From an uncultured Clostridia bacterium (GTDB taxonomy: Bacteria; Bacillota; Clostridia; Oscillospirales; Oscillospiraceae), in NCBI GenBank assembly GCA_947173485.1, contig CAMWFH010000011.1:20589-84588 (forward strand): DNA of 64,000 nucleotides, given 5' to 3'. Positions 53,613-61,214 of the stretch are shown one piece after another. The notes under the pieces are model-generated. The model did no database searches, was not told the origin of the DNA, and saw only the letters and a list, made by a program, of their open reading frames with translations. The first letter of the stretch is position 1. The number at the start of each line of letters is the position of its first letter. Both the position numbers and the translations under genes were made by a program.

Positions 53613-54501
53613 ACCGGCGGGAGCGCTCGTTGAGGATCTCGTGGCGGAGGTCGTGGTAGAGCTTCATCTGCACGTCTCGGACCCCGGCCCGCCGGTAGGC
53701 CCGGCGGACCCGCTCCACGCCCTTGCCCATGTCCCCCACCGGGTCCTGGTCCCCGGCGATCAGCAGCAGGGCGCAGTCCTTGTCCACTTTAGAGATGTTC
53801 TCCCGTTGGCCGATGAAGGCGATCCCGCCCAGCATATCCCGCAGCAGCCCCAGGGTGGCGTCCCCGCCGCAGAGGGGGTCGGCGATATAGGCGTCTACAT
53901 TGTCCTCGTTGGCGGAGATCCAGTCGAACTTGGTCCGGTTGGGGGCGAAGGCCCGGTTGTAGGCCCCGAAGGCCAGGGCGTCCGCCTGGGGGCTGTAGGC
54001 TTTGGGCCCTAAGAGCCGGATCTCCCGGTCCACGAAGAGCCGGCCGGCGGAGACCACCGCCGGGGCGGGCTGGCCCGTGCCGCAGAGGATGGCCCCCCGG
54101 AGGGCGCCGGGGTAGCGGATCAGATAGGTGCGGGCGATGAAGGAGCCCATGGAGTGGCCGAAGAGGAAGCAGGGGACCTGGGGGAAGGCCCGGGCCGCCG
54201 TCCGTTGGAGGGCGGCCAGGTCATCGGTCACATACTGCCAGCCGTGCCGGGCGCCGAAGTAGAGGGGCGTGCCCCCGTCCCGGACAGACTGGCCATGGCC
54301 CAAATGGTCGTGGGCCAGGACGGCGAAGCCCTTCCCGCAGAGGAACTGGGCGAAGGGGGCGTAGCGCTGGCCGTATTCCGCCACGCCGTGGGAGAGCAGC
54401 ACCACGCCCCGGAGAGGCCGGGTGAGGGGGGTCCACTGGGTCACATGGAGCAGGGTCCTCCCATCGGAGGAGGGGAGGCGATATTCAGATATGACGGACA
54501 T
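53539..54501 (-). CDS. Monoacylglycerol-lipase-like alpha/beta hydrolase
   Basis: A cytosolic serine hydrolase of 320 residues. The nucleophile Ser117 is in FLFGHSMGSF, the oxyanion region is VVLLSHGVAEYGQRY, the acid is in AGDQDPVGD and the His is in DLRHEILNE. The HDHLGHGQS stretch is typical of bacterial monoglyceride lipases (Hydrolase_4 group). ATG 54501 follows AAGGAAGG; an upstream ATG lies in the promoter area. The 3' end overlaps the CmpB-like gene. Confidence 0.88.
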   Translation of the reverse strand: MSVISEYRLPSSDGRTLLHVTQWTPLTRPLRGVVLLSHGVAEYGQRYAPFAQFLCGKGFAVLAHDHLGHGQSVRDGGTPLYFGARHGWQYVTDDLAALQRTAARAFPQVPCFLFGHSMGSFIARTYLIRYPGALRGAILCGTGQPAPAVVSAGRLFVDREIRLLGPKAYSPQADALAFGAYNRAFAPNRTKFDWISANEDNVDAYIADPLCGGDATLGLLRDMLGGIAFIGQRENISKVDKDCALLLIAGDQDPVGDMGKGVERVRRAYRRAGVRDVQMKLYHDLRHEILNERSRRFIYQDVLAWLEAHLPTARRLPPAN

Positions 54502-54611
54502 AGCGTGTCCTTCCTTTCCTGATATAGGGTCAGTATACCACAAAAGGGGGCGGGATGACCAGAGGGGAAGGGGGCTGTTTATTAAATTTCTATAAATAAA
54601 AGAAAAAATCC

Positions 54612-54640
54612 TTGCAAGCCGGCGCCAAATTGACTATACT
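54612..54640 (+). promoter_or_regulatory. Promoter of the zinc-ribbon gene
   Basis: TTGCAA (54612-54617), a 17-base spacer and TATACT (54635-54640), about 40 bases ahead of the ATG. Confidence 0.75.
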
Positions 54641-54680
54641 AGACCCAGCGGCACCACAACAGGAAAGGAGTTACATACAG

Positions 54681-55136
54681 ATGTCTTTTTTCGATGATGT
54701 TTCCAGACAGGCGAGGGACTTCGCCGCGGTAGCGGACCGGAAGGCCCGGGAGGTGGCCGACAGCGCCAAGACCACGGCGGCCATCATGTCCGAGCAGCGG
54801 GAGATCGAGAAGAACTACCGGGTGATCGGCGAGTGGTTCGTCAACGACTATGAGGGCGATGCCCCCGCGGCTATCGCCGATGTCGTCGCCGCCGTGAAGG
54901 CCAGCCAGGAGAAGATCGCCGCCCTGCGGGCCAGCCGGGAGCAGCCGGCTGCCGCGGAGACCGTGGTGGACGCCGGCCGGGCCTGCCCCAACTGCGGCGA
55001 GGTCAGCAACGGCAAGTTCTGTCCCAAGTGCGGGTCCCCCATGGCGGCAGTGGAGGAGCCTGTCCCCGCCCCGGCGGTGGAGGACGAGGCCCCGGCGGAG
55101 GAGCCCGCCGAGACGCCGGAGGCCCCTGCGGAGTAA
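54681..55136 (+). CDS. Small protein with amphipathic N-terminus and zinc ribbon
   Basis: A 151-residue cytosolic protein. Residues 1-70 are helical and charged (FFDDVSRQARDFAAVADRKAREVADSAK). A C-terminal double-CxxC zinc ribbon follows (ACPNCGEVSNGKFCPKCG) and then an acidic Pro/Ala/Glu tail. Such single-ribbon proteins are common in Clostridia and have no assigned function. ATG 54681 follows AAAGGAG. It stands alone with its own promoter; the downstream GC-rich inverted repeat (55154-55209) has no T-run. Confidence 0.75.
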   Translation: MSFFDDVSRQARDFAAVADRKAREVADSAKTTAAIMSEQREIEKNYRVIGEWFVNDYEGDAPAAIADVVAAVKASQEKIAALRASREQPAAAETVVDAGRACPNCGEVSNGKFCPKCGSPMAAVEEPVPAPAVEDEAPAEEPAETPEAPAE

Positions 55137-55267
55137 ACGACAACGAAACGAGACGCCCCCTTCCCGTGGACCGCGGCCATCCGGCCAGTCCGCAGGGAGG
55201 GGGCGTCCTCCTGTCCGGGGCCGCAGATATACGCAAGGCAGGCTGCTATGGTAGAGATAGAAAATAT
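55137..55267. other. Spacer with GC-rich inverted repeat
   Basis: No gene seen. GACGCCCCCTTCCC near 55155 pairs with GGGAGGGGGCGTC near 55195-55207 and could form a long hairpin ending the zinc-ribbon transcript, but no T-run follows. The stretch ends in AT-rich sequence that is the T-tract of the RNA terminator on the other strand. Confidence 0.5.
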
Positions 55268-55546
55268 ATAAAAAAGAAATGACCCTTGACCGCAGCACGA
55301 GCATCCAGCGGCCAAGGGTCATTCCTGATCCTTCTTATTATCTAACATCAAATGGTTACCTCACTTTCGTCAGATTTTTCGGACACCCGATCCAAACAAA
55401 CGCCGAAGTCCCTATGGTTCCCTATTGCCACTGGCTCTTGCCGCAGGCTCCTCAAGCAGAGGTACGCAACGCAGGGGCAGCTTCCACATCGTGGACGGTA
55501 TCCAGAGCAAGTTTCCTAGAACATTGGACTCACCCTTTCTGGAACT
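55268..55546 (-). ncRNA. Orphan structured RNA, about 275 nt
   Basis: The 511 bases between the zinc-ribbon and yfcE genes contain no credible protein but show a complete transcription unit on the minus strand. It has a TTGACA-17-TATACT promoter, about 225 bases of moderately GC-rich sequence, then a perfect-looking terminator (55308-55323 with 55278-55293) and TCTTTTTT. Inside are several short helices, for example CCAGA/TCTGG, TCCAC/GTGGA, CCTC/GAGG and TCGG/CCGA. A 9-codon frame (MLDNKKDQE, about 55353-55324) with GAGG before it lies just ahead of the terminator. I do not recognise tmRNA, RNase P, SRP or a known riboswitch; 6S RNA cannot be excluded. Confidence 0.6.
55275..55323 (-). terminator. 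Intrinsic terminator of the orphan RNA
   Basis: A 16-bp stem (55308-55323 with 55278-55293, one mismatch) is followed on the minus strand by TCTTTTTT. Confidence 0.88.
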
Positions 55547-55552
55547 GGCTAT

Positions 55553-55581
55553 AGTATACGATAAACATCTTCTTTTGTCAA
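55553..55581 (-). promoter_or_regulatory. Promoter of the orphan RNA
   Basis: On the minus strand, TTGACA (55581-55576), a 17-base spacer and TATACT (55558-55553). Confidence 0.85.
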
Positions 55582-55611
55582 GGGTTTTTGTGAAAAATTT
55601 TAGAGAAATTT

Positions 55612-55635
55612 GCGGGGCGGTCTGGACCGCCCCGC
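55612..55635 (-). terminator. Hairpin after the YfcE-like gene
   Basis: A 10-bp perfect stem (55612-55621 with 55626-55635) lies 13 bases after the stop codon. It is followed on the minus strand by AAATTTCTC, a weak T-tract. It isolates the RNA gene promoter from the upstream gene. Confidence 0.6.
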
Positions 55636-55647
55636 GAGATCGATCCC

Positions 55648-56196
55648 TCAGGCGGGGAGGGCGAACTCCATGCGGACCGTGCCCTCCAGATCCTTCCACA
55701 AAAACCGCCCCTGCTCCAGCACCATATAGCCGTGCCAGCTGTCCTCCTTGGGGATGGAGACGGAGCCGGGGTTCATATAGATGTAGTCCCCGTGGTCCCG
55801 GACCACCGGCACATGGGTGTGGCCGTGGAGCAGCACCGTCCCAGGGGCCATGGGGGGCAGGACCTCCTCGTTCCAGAGGTGGCCGTGGGTGACGAAGAGA
55901 CAGGCCCCCTGGGCCTCCAGCAGCATATAGTCCGCCATGATGGGGAAGTCCAGCACCATCTGGTCCACCTCGCAGTCACAGTTGCCCCGGACGGCGGCGA
56001 TCTTGTCCCGGTGGCGGTTGAGCATCTCGTAGACGGCGGGGCAGTCATATGCCTCCGGCAGGGCGTTGCGGGGGCCGTGGTAGAGCAGGTCCCCCAGCAG
56101 CACCAGCTGGTCCGGGGCCTCCTCCTGGAAGCGCTCCAAGAGCTGGCGGCAGTAGTGGGCGGAGCCGTGGATATCCGACGCGATCATCAGCTTCAT
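55648..56196 (-). CDS. YfcE/MJ0936-type phosphodiesterase
   Basis: A 182-residue metallophosphoesterase acting on phosphodiesters. It shows the full metal-site series: MIASDIHGS, LLGDLLYHGPRN, VRGNCDCEVDQ (Asn, with Cys-Asp where His-Asp is common), FVTHGHLWNEE and LLHGHTHVPV, then YMNPGSVSIPK. ATG 56196 follows AAGGAGG by ten bases. It is transcribed from its own TTGTGG-17-TATACT promoter. Cyclic-nucleotide-type activity is known for the family; the natural substrate is unknown. Confidence 0.9.
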   Translation of the reverse strand: MKLMIASDIHGSAHYCRQLLERFQEEAPDQLVLLGDLLYHGPRNALPEAYDCPAVYEMLNRHRDKIAAVRGNCDCEVDQMVLDFPIMADYMLLEAQGACLFVTHGHLWNEEVLPPMAPGTVLLHGHTHVPVVRDHGDYIYMNPGSVSIPKEDSWHGYMVLEQGRFLWKDLEGTVRMEFALPA

Positions 56197-56230
56197 GCAG
56201 GCAAGTCCTCCTTGACAAGTCATTTCTCCT

Positions 56231-56259
56231 AGTATACCACATCCGGCGGCATCCCACAA
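56231..56259 (-). promoter_or_regulatory. Promoter of the YfcE-like gene
   Basis: On the minus strand, TTGTGG (56259-56254), a 17-base spacer and TATACT (56236-56231). Confidence 0.65.
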
Positions 56260-56298
56260 CCCCGGGATTAGATCTTGGGGAGCAGTAGTCGATATTGC

Positions 56299-56327
56299 TT
56301 GCCAGCGCGGGGCAGCTGTAGTATAAT
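56299..56327 (+). promoter_or_regulatory. Promoter of the LytTR two-component operon
   Basis: TTGCCA (56299-56304), a 17-base spacer and TATAAT (56322-56327), about 34 bases before the start codon. Confidence 0.8.
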
Positions 56328-56360
56328 CTGGCAGAGGAGACAAAGGAGGTGGACCGTTCC

Positions 56361-57080
56361 ATGGTGCATATCGCCATCTGCGACGACGACAGCGCCGCCG
56401 TCCGAGCCAACCAGACGATCGCGGAGGACTGCCTGCGGCGCTGCGGGAGCGCTGGTGAGATCGCCGCCTATACCCACAGCGACGGCCTGCTCTGGGATAT
56501 CACCGAGGACGGAGCCTTCTTCGACCTGATCCTGCTGGACATCGAGATGCCCGGCAGCACCGGGATGGAGCTGGCCGGGGCGATCCGGCCCTTTCTGCCC
56601 CATGTGAAGATCATCTTCATCACCTCCCATGTGGAGTACGCCATCGACGCCTTCGAGCTGTCCATCTTCCGGTACGTCCCCAAGGACGATATCGCCCGGC
56701 GGCTCCCCGCGGCGATCTGTGACGCCCTCCGGCTGCTCTCGCTGGAGGAGGGGCGCACCTACACCATCCAGACCAGCAGCCGCCTGGAGAAGATCCCCTA
56801 CAGGGAGATCCTGTTCATCCAGCGGGACGGGAAGAACGCCAGCATCACCACGGCCAAGGGGACCGCCAAGGTGCGCAAGAGCCTACAGCAGGTCCATGAG
56901 GAGCTGGCCGCGGAGGAGTTCATCTTTATCGACCGGGGCTGCATCGTCAACATGATCCACATCATGCAGGTCAAGGAGGGCATGGCCATCCTGAAGAGCG
57001 GCGCCGCTCTCCCCATCAGCCGCTCCCATCTACAGGCGGTGAAGGCGCAGATCAACGCCTACTGGGGGGCGCATATATGA
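56361..57080 (+). CDS. LytTR-family response regulator (AgrA/VirR-like)
   Basis: A 239-residue regulator. The receiver domain has CDDD at residues 7-10, phospho-acceptor Asp60 in LILLDIEMPG and ITSHVEYAIDAFEL. The C-terminal LytTR DNA-binding domain shows YREILFIQRDGKNASITTAKG and FIFIDRGCIVNMIHI. ATG 56361 lies 11 bases after AAGGAGG. The kinase gene overlaps its stop. LytTR proteins bind 9-bp direct repeats about 21-22 bp apart; a pair of 12-bp repeats at exactly 21 bp lies at 61215-61247. Confidence 0.93.
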   Translation: MVHIAICDDDSAAVRANQTIAEDCLRRCGSAGEIAAYTHSDGLLWDITEDGAFFDLILLDIEMPGSTGMELAGAIRPFLPHVKIIFITSHVEYAIDAFELSIFRYVPKDDIARRLPAAICDALRLLSLEEGRTYTIQTSSRLEKIPYREILFIQRDGKNASITTAKGTAKVRKSLQQVHEELAAEEFIFIDRGCIVNMIHIMQVKEGMAILKSGAALPISRSHLQAVKAQINAYWGAHI

Positions 57081-58246
57081 CGGACCTTCTCCTGCTGCTC
57101 TCCGGCCTGTCAGCCGGGGTCCTGCGGGTCCTTGTGGGCCTGCTCCTGATCGCCAGGCTCCTGCCGCGGCAAAAGCGGTCCGGTCCGGGCTGGCTGCGCA
57201 TGGCGCTGTTCGTGGGGATCTTCTATGGGATCGGCGTTTTCTTCTGGCAGTTCCTGCTGGGAGCGTGGATGGGTGTCCTGTTCCGCTCGCCGGACTTTCT
57301 CGACCTCAAAACGCCTAGCGGGCAGGCCGCCCTGTGGCTGCTTGATATCCTGCTGGGGGCCGCTGCCGTATATGGGTCCAGAGAGCGGGAGCGGCCCGGG
57401 GAGTCCCTCTTTCGAGCGTTCTCCGCTGTCACGCTGGCGGGGTTCCTTGGAGTCGTCACCCTGTCGGAGCAAACGGTCCTGGACATCCCCGATGACACCC
57501 TCTATATGTGGACGATTCTGGCGGTGGTCCTGCTGATGTCGGTGCTGGTGTTCCGTATCAACCGGCAGTATGAGGTGGAAAAGGAGCTGGCGAAGCTAAG
57601 GGCAGAGCAGGCGGAGCTGCTGGAGCGGGACTACACCGCCATCGACCGCGCCTACCAGGTCAACGCCAAGCTGTTCCACGACTTCCACAACCATATCGGT
57701 GTCCTGCGCCAGCTCCTCACCCATGAAAAGTATGGAGAGGCGGTCCGCTATCTGGACGAGCTGCAAGCGCCCCTCCGGGACCTGACCGCCGCCATCTGGA
57801 CCGGGGACGAGACGGCGGACTACCTGATCAACAGCAAGGCATCAGAGGCGGCCTCCGCCGGTATCCGGTTCCAGGCCCAGGTGGAGTTCCCCCGCCGCAC
57901 GGATATCCGCAGCGTGGACCTGTGCGCTATCTTGGGGAACCTGCTGGACAACGCCATCGAGGCGGCCCGGCAGGTGCCGGACCCGGCGGGGCGGACGGTG
58001 GACCTCACCATCCGCCGCATCCACCAGATGCTGGTCATCAAGGTGGAGAACAGCTTCGCCGCCGCTCCCGTCCAGGAGGACGGCCAGCTGAAGACCACCA
58101 AGACCGGGGGCGGCCTCCACGGCTGGGGCCTGAAAAGCGCCCAGACCGCCGCGGAGAAGTATGACGGCATGGTGCAGGCCGGCGTCTCCGGGGAAGTCTT
58201 TCGGGCGGTGGCGACCCTGTCCTACCAGGGGGATATCCATGCGTGA
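57077..58246 (+). CDS. GHKL sensor histidine kinase (AgrC-like)
   Basis: A 389-residue kinase with five or six N-terminal membrane segments (to about residue 160) and a cytoplasmic coiled region. The HPK10-type phosphorylation motif FHDFHNHIGVL follows, with the likely acceptor His201. The GHKL ATPase has GNLLDNAIEAA, LVIKVENSF and GWGLKSAQTAAEKYDG. It forms a pair with the LytTR regulator (ATGA overlap). Kinases of this type usually sense peptides, but no agrD/agrB-like genes are visible here. Confidence 0.92.
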   Translation: MTDLLLLLSGLSAGVLRVLVGLLLIARLLPRQKRSGPGWLRMALFVGIFYGIGVFFWQFLLGAWMGVLFRSPDFLDLKTPSGQAALWLLDILLGAAAVYGSRERERPGESLFRAFSAVTLAGFLGVVTLSEQTVLDIPDDTLYMWTILAVVLLMSVLVFRINRQYEVEKELAKLRAEQAELLERDYTAIDRAYQVNAKLFHDFHNHIGVLRQLLTHEKYGEAVRYLDELQAPLRDLTAAIWTGDETADYLINSKASEAASAGIRFQAQVEFPRRTDIRSVDLCAILGNLLDNAIEAARQVPDPAGRTVDLTIRRIHQMLVIKVENSFAAAPVQEDGQLKTTKTGGGLHGWGLKSAQTAAEKYDGMVQAGVSGEVFRAVATLSYQGDIHA

Positions 58247-58288
58247 TACGATGCTTTGTGGGCCTGGGTCCCACTCGGGGAGGGAATC

Positions 58289-58486
58289 ATGGAATTTTCA
58301 AAAGATGATCTGAGAGAGGCAAAAAGGCAGATCGATTCAACTTTACACAAGCTAAGAGAGACTATAAAGACATTTGAAGCCAAAGAAAACGCCGAACGGT
58401 ATAGGTCGCAGATCACACTGGCTAAAAGACGAGTAAAGGCGTTTGAGATAGCGAACTGGTTGATAGAGAATGAGTTGGATAAGTAG
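58289..58486 (+). CDS. Small charged helical protein, AT-rich gene
   Basis: A 65-residue protein, almost entirely predicted helix (EAKRQIDSTLHKLRETIKTFEAKE, then RRVKAFEIANWLIENELDK). The gene is clearly more AT-rich and uses AT-ending codons, unlike the GC-rich genes on both sides, which points to a different origin. ATG 58289 follows GGGAGG. A good terminator lies 17 bases after the stop. Similar small proteins are widespread in Clostridia; I cannot give a function. Confidence 0.72.
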   Translation: MEFSKDDLREAKRQIDSTLHKLRETIKTFEAKENAERYRSQITLAKRRVKAFEIANWLIENELDK

Positions 58487-58502
58487 AGAGAGGCAGGCCG
58501 GC

Positions 58503-58538
58503 TGGGCGCTCATCCGCAGAGGGTGGGCGCCCATTTTT
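58503..58538 (+). terminator. Intrinsic terminator after the small helical gene
   Basis: A 13-bp stem with two G-U pairs (58503-58515 with 58521-58533) is followed by TTTTT. Confidence 0.85.
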
Positions 58539-58553
58539 CGCGGTCAAAAACCT

Positions 58554-58610
58554 ACCGTTTACGGACATTCCCGCACAGCGTTTATTTTCCTGCTATACTG
58601 TAGATACAGT
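58554..58610 (+). promoter_or_regulatory. Control region of the small-membrane-protein/ABC operon
   Basis: A TATACT -10 (58594-58599) has no recognisable -35. A perfect inverted repeat ACTGTA-GA-TACAGT (58597-58610) overlaps it and looks like a repressor operator. Upstream, ACCGTTTAC (58554-58562) and AGCGTTTAT (58577-58585) resemble LytTR half-sites, with 23-bp spacing. Confidence 0.5.
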
Positions 58611-58643
58611 CAAAAACACCACTTCTGCAAGGAGGGACCTGTT

Positions 58644-58820
58644 ATGCGTCATATCTATATCCGTGGTATCCTGGCTCTGCTCTGGCTGGCAGCGGCAGTT
58701 TTCAGCGCCGTGTCTGGCGATCTGGAGTGGACCGGGCTCTATGTTCTGATGGGGATCGCCTTCGGGGGCTCCGCCTACGGGGCCTGGAAAAAGGTGAAAA
58801 ACGATAGGAAGGGGCGTTGA
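58644..58820 (+). CDS. Small two-segment membrane protein
   Basis: A 58-residue protein with two hydrophobic stretches (GILALLWLAAAVFSAV and LYVLMGIAFGGSAYGAW) and a basic C-terminus (KKVKNDRKGR). The ATG follows AAGGAGG. It lies two bases upstream of the ABC ATPase start, so it is the first gene of that operon. Unrecognised; it could be an accessory or immunity-like component of the transporter. Confidence 0.65.
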   Translation: MRHIYIRGILALLWLAAAVFSAVSGDLEWTGLYVLMGIAFGGSAYGAWKKVKNDRKGR

Positions 58821-58822
58821 CC

Positions 58823-59530
58823 ATGAACGAAAACATCCTGGAGCTGCAAGACCTCTCCGCCTGGTACAGCGAGGGGAAGGACGTACTGTCGGGCTTCTCC
58901 CTCCAGTTGCGCCAGCATGAGGTGGTGGGGCTGATCGGCCTGAACGGGGCCGGAAAGACCACCTTCCTAAGGACCCTGTCCGGCCTGCATGAAAACTTCC
59001 GCTGCGGCAGCGTCCTGTTCAATGGCCGTCCGGTATCCTTCCGGGACAAGGGGTTCAAGCGGAGCCGGTACACCGTCTTTGCCGAGGACAGCTCCTTCCA
59101 GTATTTCACCTTCCGGGAGTACCTGTCCTATGTGGCGGCGGCCTATAGGAAAGAGCTGCCGGATGTGACCGAATTGGTGCAGGGCTTTCACTTCCAGGAC
59201 TACACCGATACCCTGCTGAAGGGCCTGTCCACCGGCAACAAAAAGAAAGCGTTCCTGATCACAGCCTTCGCCCTCCAGCCGGAGCTGCTCCTGCTGGACG
59301 AGCCGGTGAACGGACTGGACTTCCAAAGCACGGAGTATCTCTACCAGCTGATCGCCGGATACAAGGCGCACGGGACGGTCCTGTTCTCCTCCCATATCCT
59401 GGAGAGCATCACCCTGACCGCCAGCCGGGTCCTGGTGCTGGAGGACGGGCAGATCCGGCGGAGCTTTGCGGGCAGTGCGATCAACGCCGCCAACATTCGG
59501 GAGGCCCTGCATGATGAAGCTATACTTTGA
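58823..59530 (+). CDS. ABC transporter ATPase (ABC-2/export type)
   Basis: An ATP-binding subunit of 235 residues. Walker A is GLNGAGKTT and Walker B LLLLDEP. The signature reads LSTGNKKK instead of LSGGQ, a common variant in export-type systems. The H-loop is in FSSHILESI. ATG 58823 is chosen because AAGGGG lies eight bases upstream; a TTG six bases earlier overlaps the previous stop. The permease gene overlaps its end. Placement behind a LytTR two-component pair suggests a peptide or drug exporter under its control. Confidence 0.88.
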   Translation: MNENILELQDLSAWYSEGKDVLSGFSLQLRQHEVVGLIGLNGAGKTTFLRTLSGLHENFRCGSVLFNGRPVSFRDKGFKRSRYTVFAEDSSFQYFTFREYLSYVAAAYRKELPDVTELVQGFHFQDYTDTLLKGLSTGNKKKAFLITAFALQPELLLLDEPVNGLDFQSTEYLYQLIAGYKAHGTVLFSSHILESITLTASRVLVLEDGQIRRSFAGSAINAANIREALHDEAIL

Positions 59531-60530
59531 AGTCACGGCCAAAAAGCTGTTTGGCGTCCGGTATGAGCGGCTGGTCAAAACGCTCTTCCTGGATCTGGTG
59601 GTCTTTTGGGGCCTCCATACCGCCGGCCTCCAGGTGAAGATCGCCCCCGCCATCCTGTATCTGCTGTCCGCCGCCTTCTCCGCCGGGGTCATGTGGCAGG
59701 CCCTCTCCGCCCAGGACAACAGGGCCAATATGGAAAATATGTTCATGCTCCCCTTTGAGGGGCGGGGTCTGGTCCTCGCCTATATAGCCGCCCTGGGGAC
59801 TTACACCCTGCTGACCAAGACCGCCGGACTGCTGGCGGTGGTCTGGGCCGTCTCCCGCTGGAGCGGAGGGGAGATCTTGGGGAGCGTCCTCTGGGCCCTG
59901 GCCGCCGTTGTGGCCGTGTCCTGCCTCTATCCCCTGCGTCTGGGGCGTACAGACGCCTATGCCTTTTATGTCCAGCCAGCCGGCCCCCGGCGGACAGTCA
60001 AAGCCCACCGCCGTTGGTCCGTAAGGCGCTACCTGCTCCGCTATCTGACGGCCCACAAGAACTATCTGGTCAATACGGCTGTCATGTGGGCTGTGGCCTG
60101 CGTCCTGCCTATGCTGCTGGGACAGATGGAGGCCCAGTCCGTCCTGCCCATAGGCTTTGCCATCCTCTCCCTGAACACGCCTATCTGCATCCTCCTGTCC
60201 TGCGACCCGGCCCTGGAGCAGGCGGTGCGGTCCCTGCCGGGACAGGGGAGAGCCTTCTGCGTGCCTTACTGCCTGTTCATCTTCGGGTGTCATCTGGCTG
60301 CGGATATCGTGTTCCTATGCAGCTGGCAGCTCCAGATCGGCGGGATCGGCCCGTTCCATGTTTTGACGGCGGCCTCCTTCGCGCTGCTCAGCGCGGCGGG
60401 GTCGGTCCTGCTAGAGTGGTACTGCCCCATCCGGGGGTGGACGATCGAGAGCGACCTCTGGCACCATCCAAGGAAATATATCGTACCGGCGGCTATGCTC
60501 CTGCTGGCCGGGCTGGTGGGTATGGTATGA
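59511..60530 (+). CDS. ABC exporter membrane subunit
   Basis: A 339-residue membrane protein with eight or so hydrophobic segments and no soluble domain of note. It overlaps the ATPase gene by 20 bases, so it is almost certainly its membrane partner. The N-terminal KLYFEVTAKKLFGVRYERL resembles ABC-2-like permeases. ATG 59511 or 59514 can serve; GGGAGG lies six or nine bases upstream. The transported molecule is unknown. Confidence 0.75.
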   Translation: MMKLYFEVTAKKLFGVRYERLVKTLFLDLVVFWGLHTAGLQVKIAPAILYLLSAAFSAGVMWQALSAQDNRANMENMFMLPFEGRGLVLAYIAALGTYTLLTKTAGLLAVVWAVSRWSGGEILGSVLWALAAVVAVSCLYPLRLGRTDAYAFYVQPAGPRRTVKAHRRWSVRRYLLRYLTAHKNYLVNTAVMWAVACVLPMLLGQMEAQSVLPIGFAILSLNTPICILLSCDPALEQAVRSLPGQGRAFCVPYCLFIFGCHLAADIVFLCSWQLQIGGIGPFHVLTAASFALLSAAGSVLLEWYCPIRGWTIESDLWHHPRKYIVPAAMLLLAGLVGMV

Positions 60531-60554
60531 TGATAGAGAGCTTGCGAGAGCGAA

Positions 60555-60588
60555 GGAAAGCGGCGGTCTGCGGAGACCGCCGCTTTCC
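60555..60588. terminator. Convergent hairpin
   Basis: A perfect 15-bp stem (60555-60569 with 60574-60588, GCGG loop) between the exporter and the coiled-coil gene. There is no strong T-run on either side. Confidence 0.6.
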
Positions 60589-60593
60589 AAAGA

Positions 60594-61133
60594 TCAAGAG
60601 AGCTGTCTGACTGCGGTGTGTTGACGCCGGTATGTATCGTTATCCTTCTGTTTCAGCTCCCTCTCCACCTGGGCCAGCTGGCGCTCCAGCTCCTTGCTCT
60701 TGGCCTCGTCGGTCTCGGTATGGAGCTGCTGCGCCAACTCCTGCTGCTTCTTTTTCAGTTCTTCGATCTCACGGTCCACCTTGTCGCTATTGCCCTCCCA
60801 GACCTCGTCTTTGTCCGCTTTCCTCTCAGGGTCCTCCGCGCCCTGGCCCGCCGGATCGGGTCCCTCGGTCTCGGGGGCGTCCTCCTGCTGTTCAGGTGCG
60901 TCCGCTGCCCGCTCTGGATCATCGAAATAGATCTTGGGCTGGCCGTCCTCGTCCCGGCTCATCCAGTAGAGGCCGGACGGCTCTTGGGGCTCCTCGGGGA
61001 TGTATTCGTCCATCACGGGCTTCGGCTGGCGGTCCTGGGACTCCGGCTCCTGGACCGCGGACGCTCCCGGCACCTTCTCAGCCGCTGTCAAAGGCTGGAC
61101 CGCAACCGTGTTCACACCAGATATCGGCATCAT
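60594..61133 (-). CDS. Coiled-coil protein with MPISGVN N-terminus
   Basis: A 179-residue protein. It begins MMPISGVNTVAVQ, continues through a Pro/Glu/Asp-rich disordered middle and ends with a strong coiled coil (EIEELKKKQQELAQQLHTET, ELERQLAQVERELKQKD) and the tail DTYRRQHTAV. Related proteins occur in many Clostridia without a known role. ATG 61133 lies eight bases after AAGGAGG; the upstream open frame is not supported. Its promoter at 61180-61208 is preceded by paired LytTR-like repeats, making it the best local target of the regulator at 56.4 kb. Confidence 0.75.
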   Translation of the reverse strand: MMPISGVNTVAVQPLTAAEKVPGASAVQEPESQDRQPKPVMDEYIPEEPQEPSGLYWMSRDEDGQPKIYFDDPERAADAPEQQEDAPETEGPDPAGQGAEDPERKADKDEVWEGNSDKVDREIEELKKKQQELAQQLHTETDEAKSKELERQLAQVERELKQKDNDTYRRQHTAVRQLS

Positions 61134-61179
61134 AGATCGTTCCTCCTTAAAAATGTTGCGCTGGATAAGGGCTTTTCCC

Positions 61180-61208
61180 AGTGTATCGGACAGAGAGCGG
61201 CATTGCAA
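61180..61208 (-). promoter_or_regulatory. Promoter of the coiled-coil gene
   Basis: On the minus strand, TTGCAA (61208-61203), a 17-base spacer and TACACT (61185-61180). Imperfect hexamers suggest activation. Confidence 0.7.
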
Positions 61209-61214
61209 GGCCCG

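Noticed and set aside
55400..55450. GCCACTGG on the plus strand suggesting a cobalamin riboswitch box
   Set aside because: The rest of the consensus is missing, promoter and terminator are on the other strand, and no B12-related gene follows.
55268..55546. tmRNA, RNase P RNA or SRP RNA
   Set aside because: The hallmark sequences (TPsiC-like 3' end, GAGGAAAGTCC, GGAAGCAGC) are absent.
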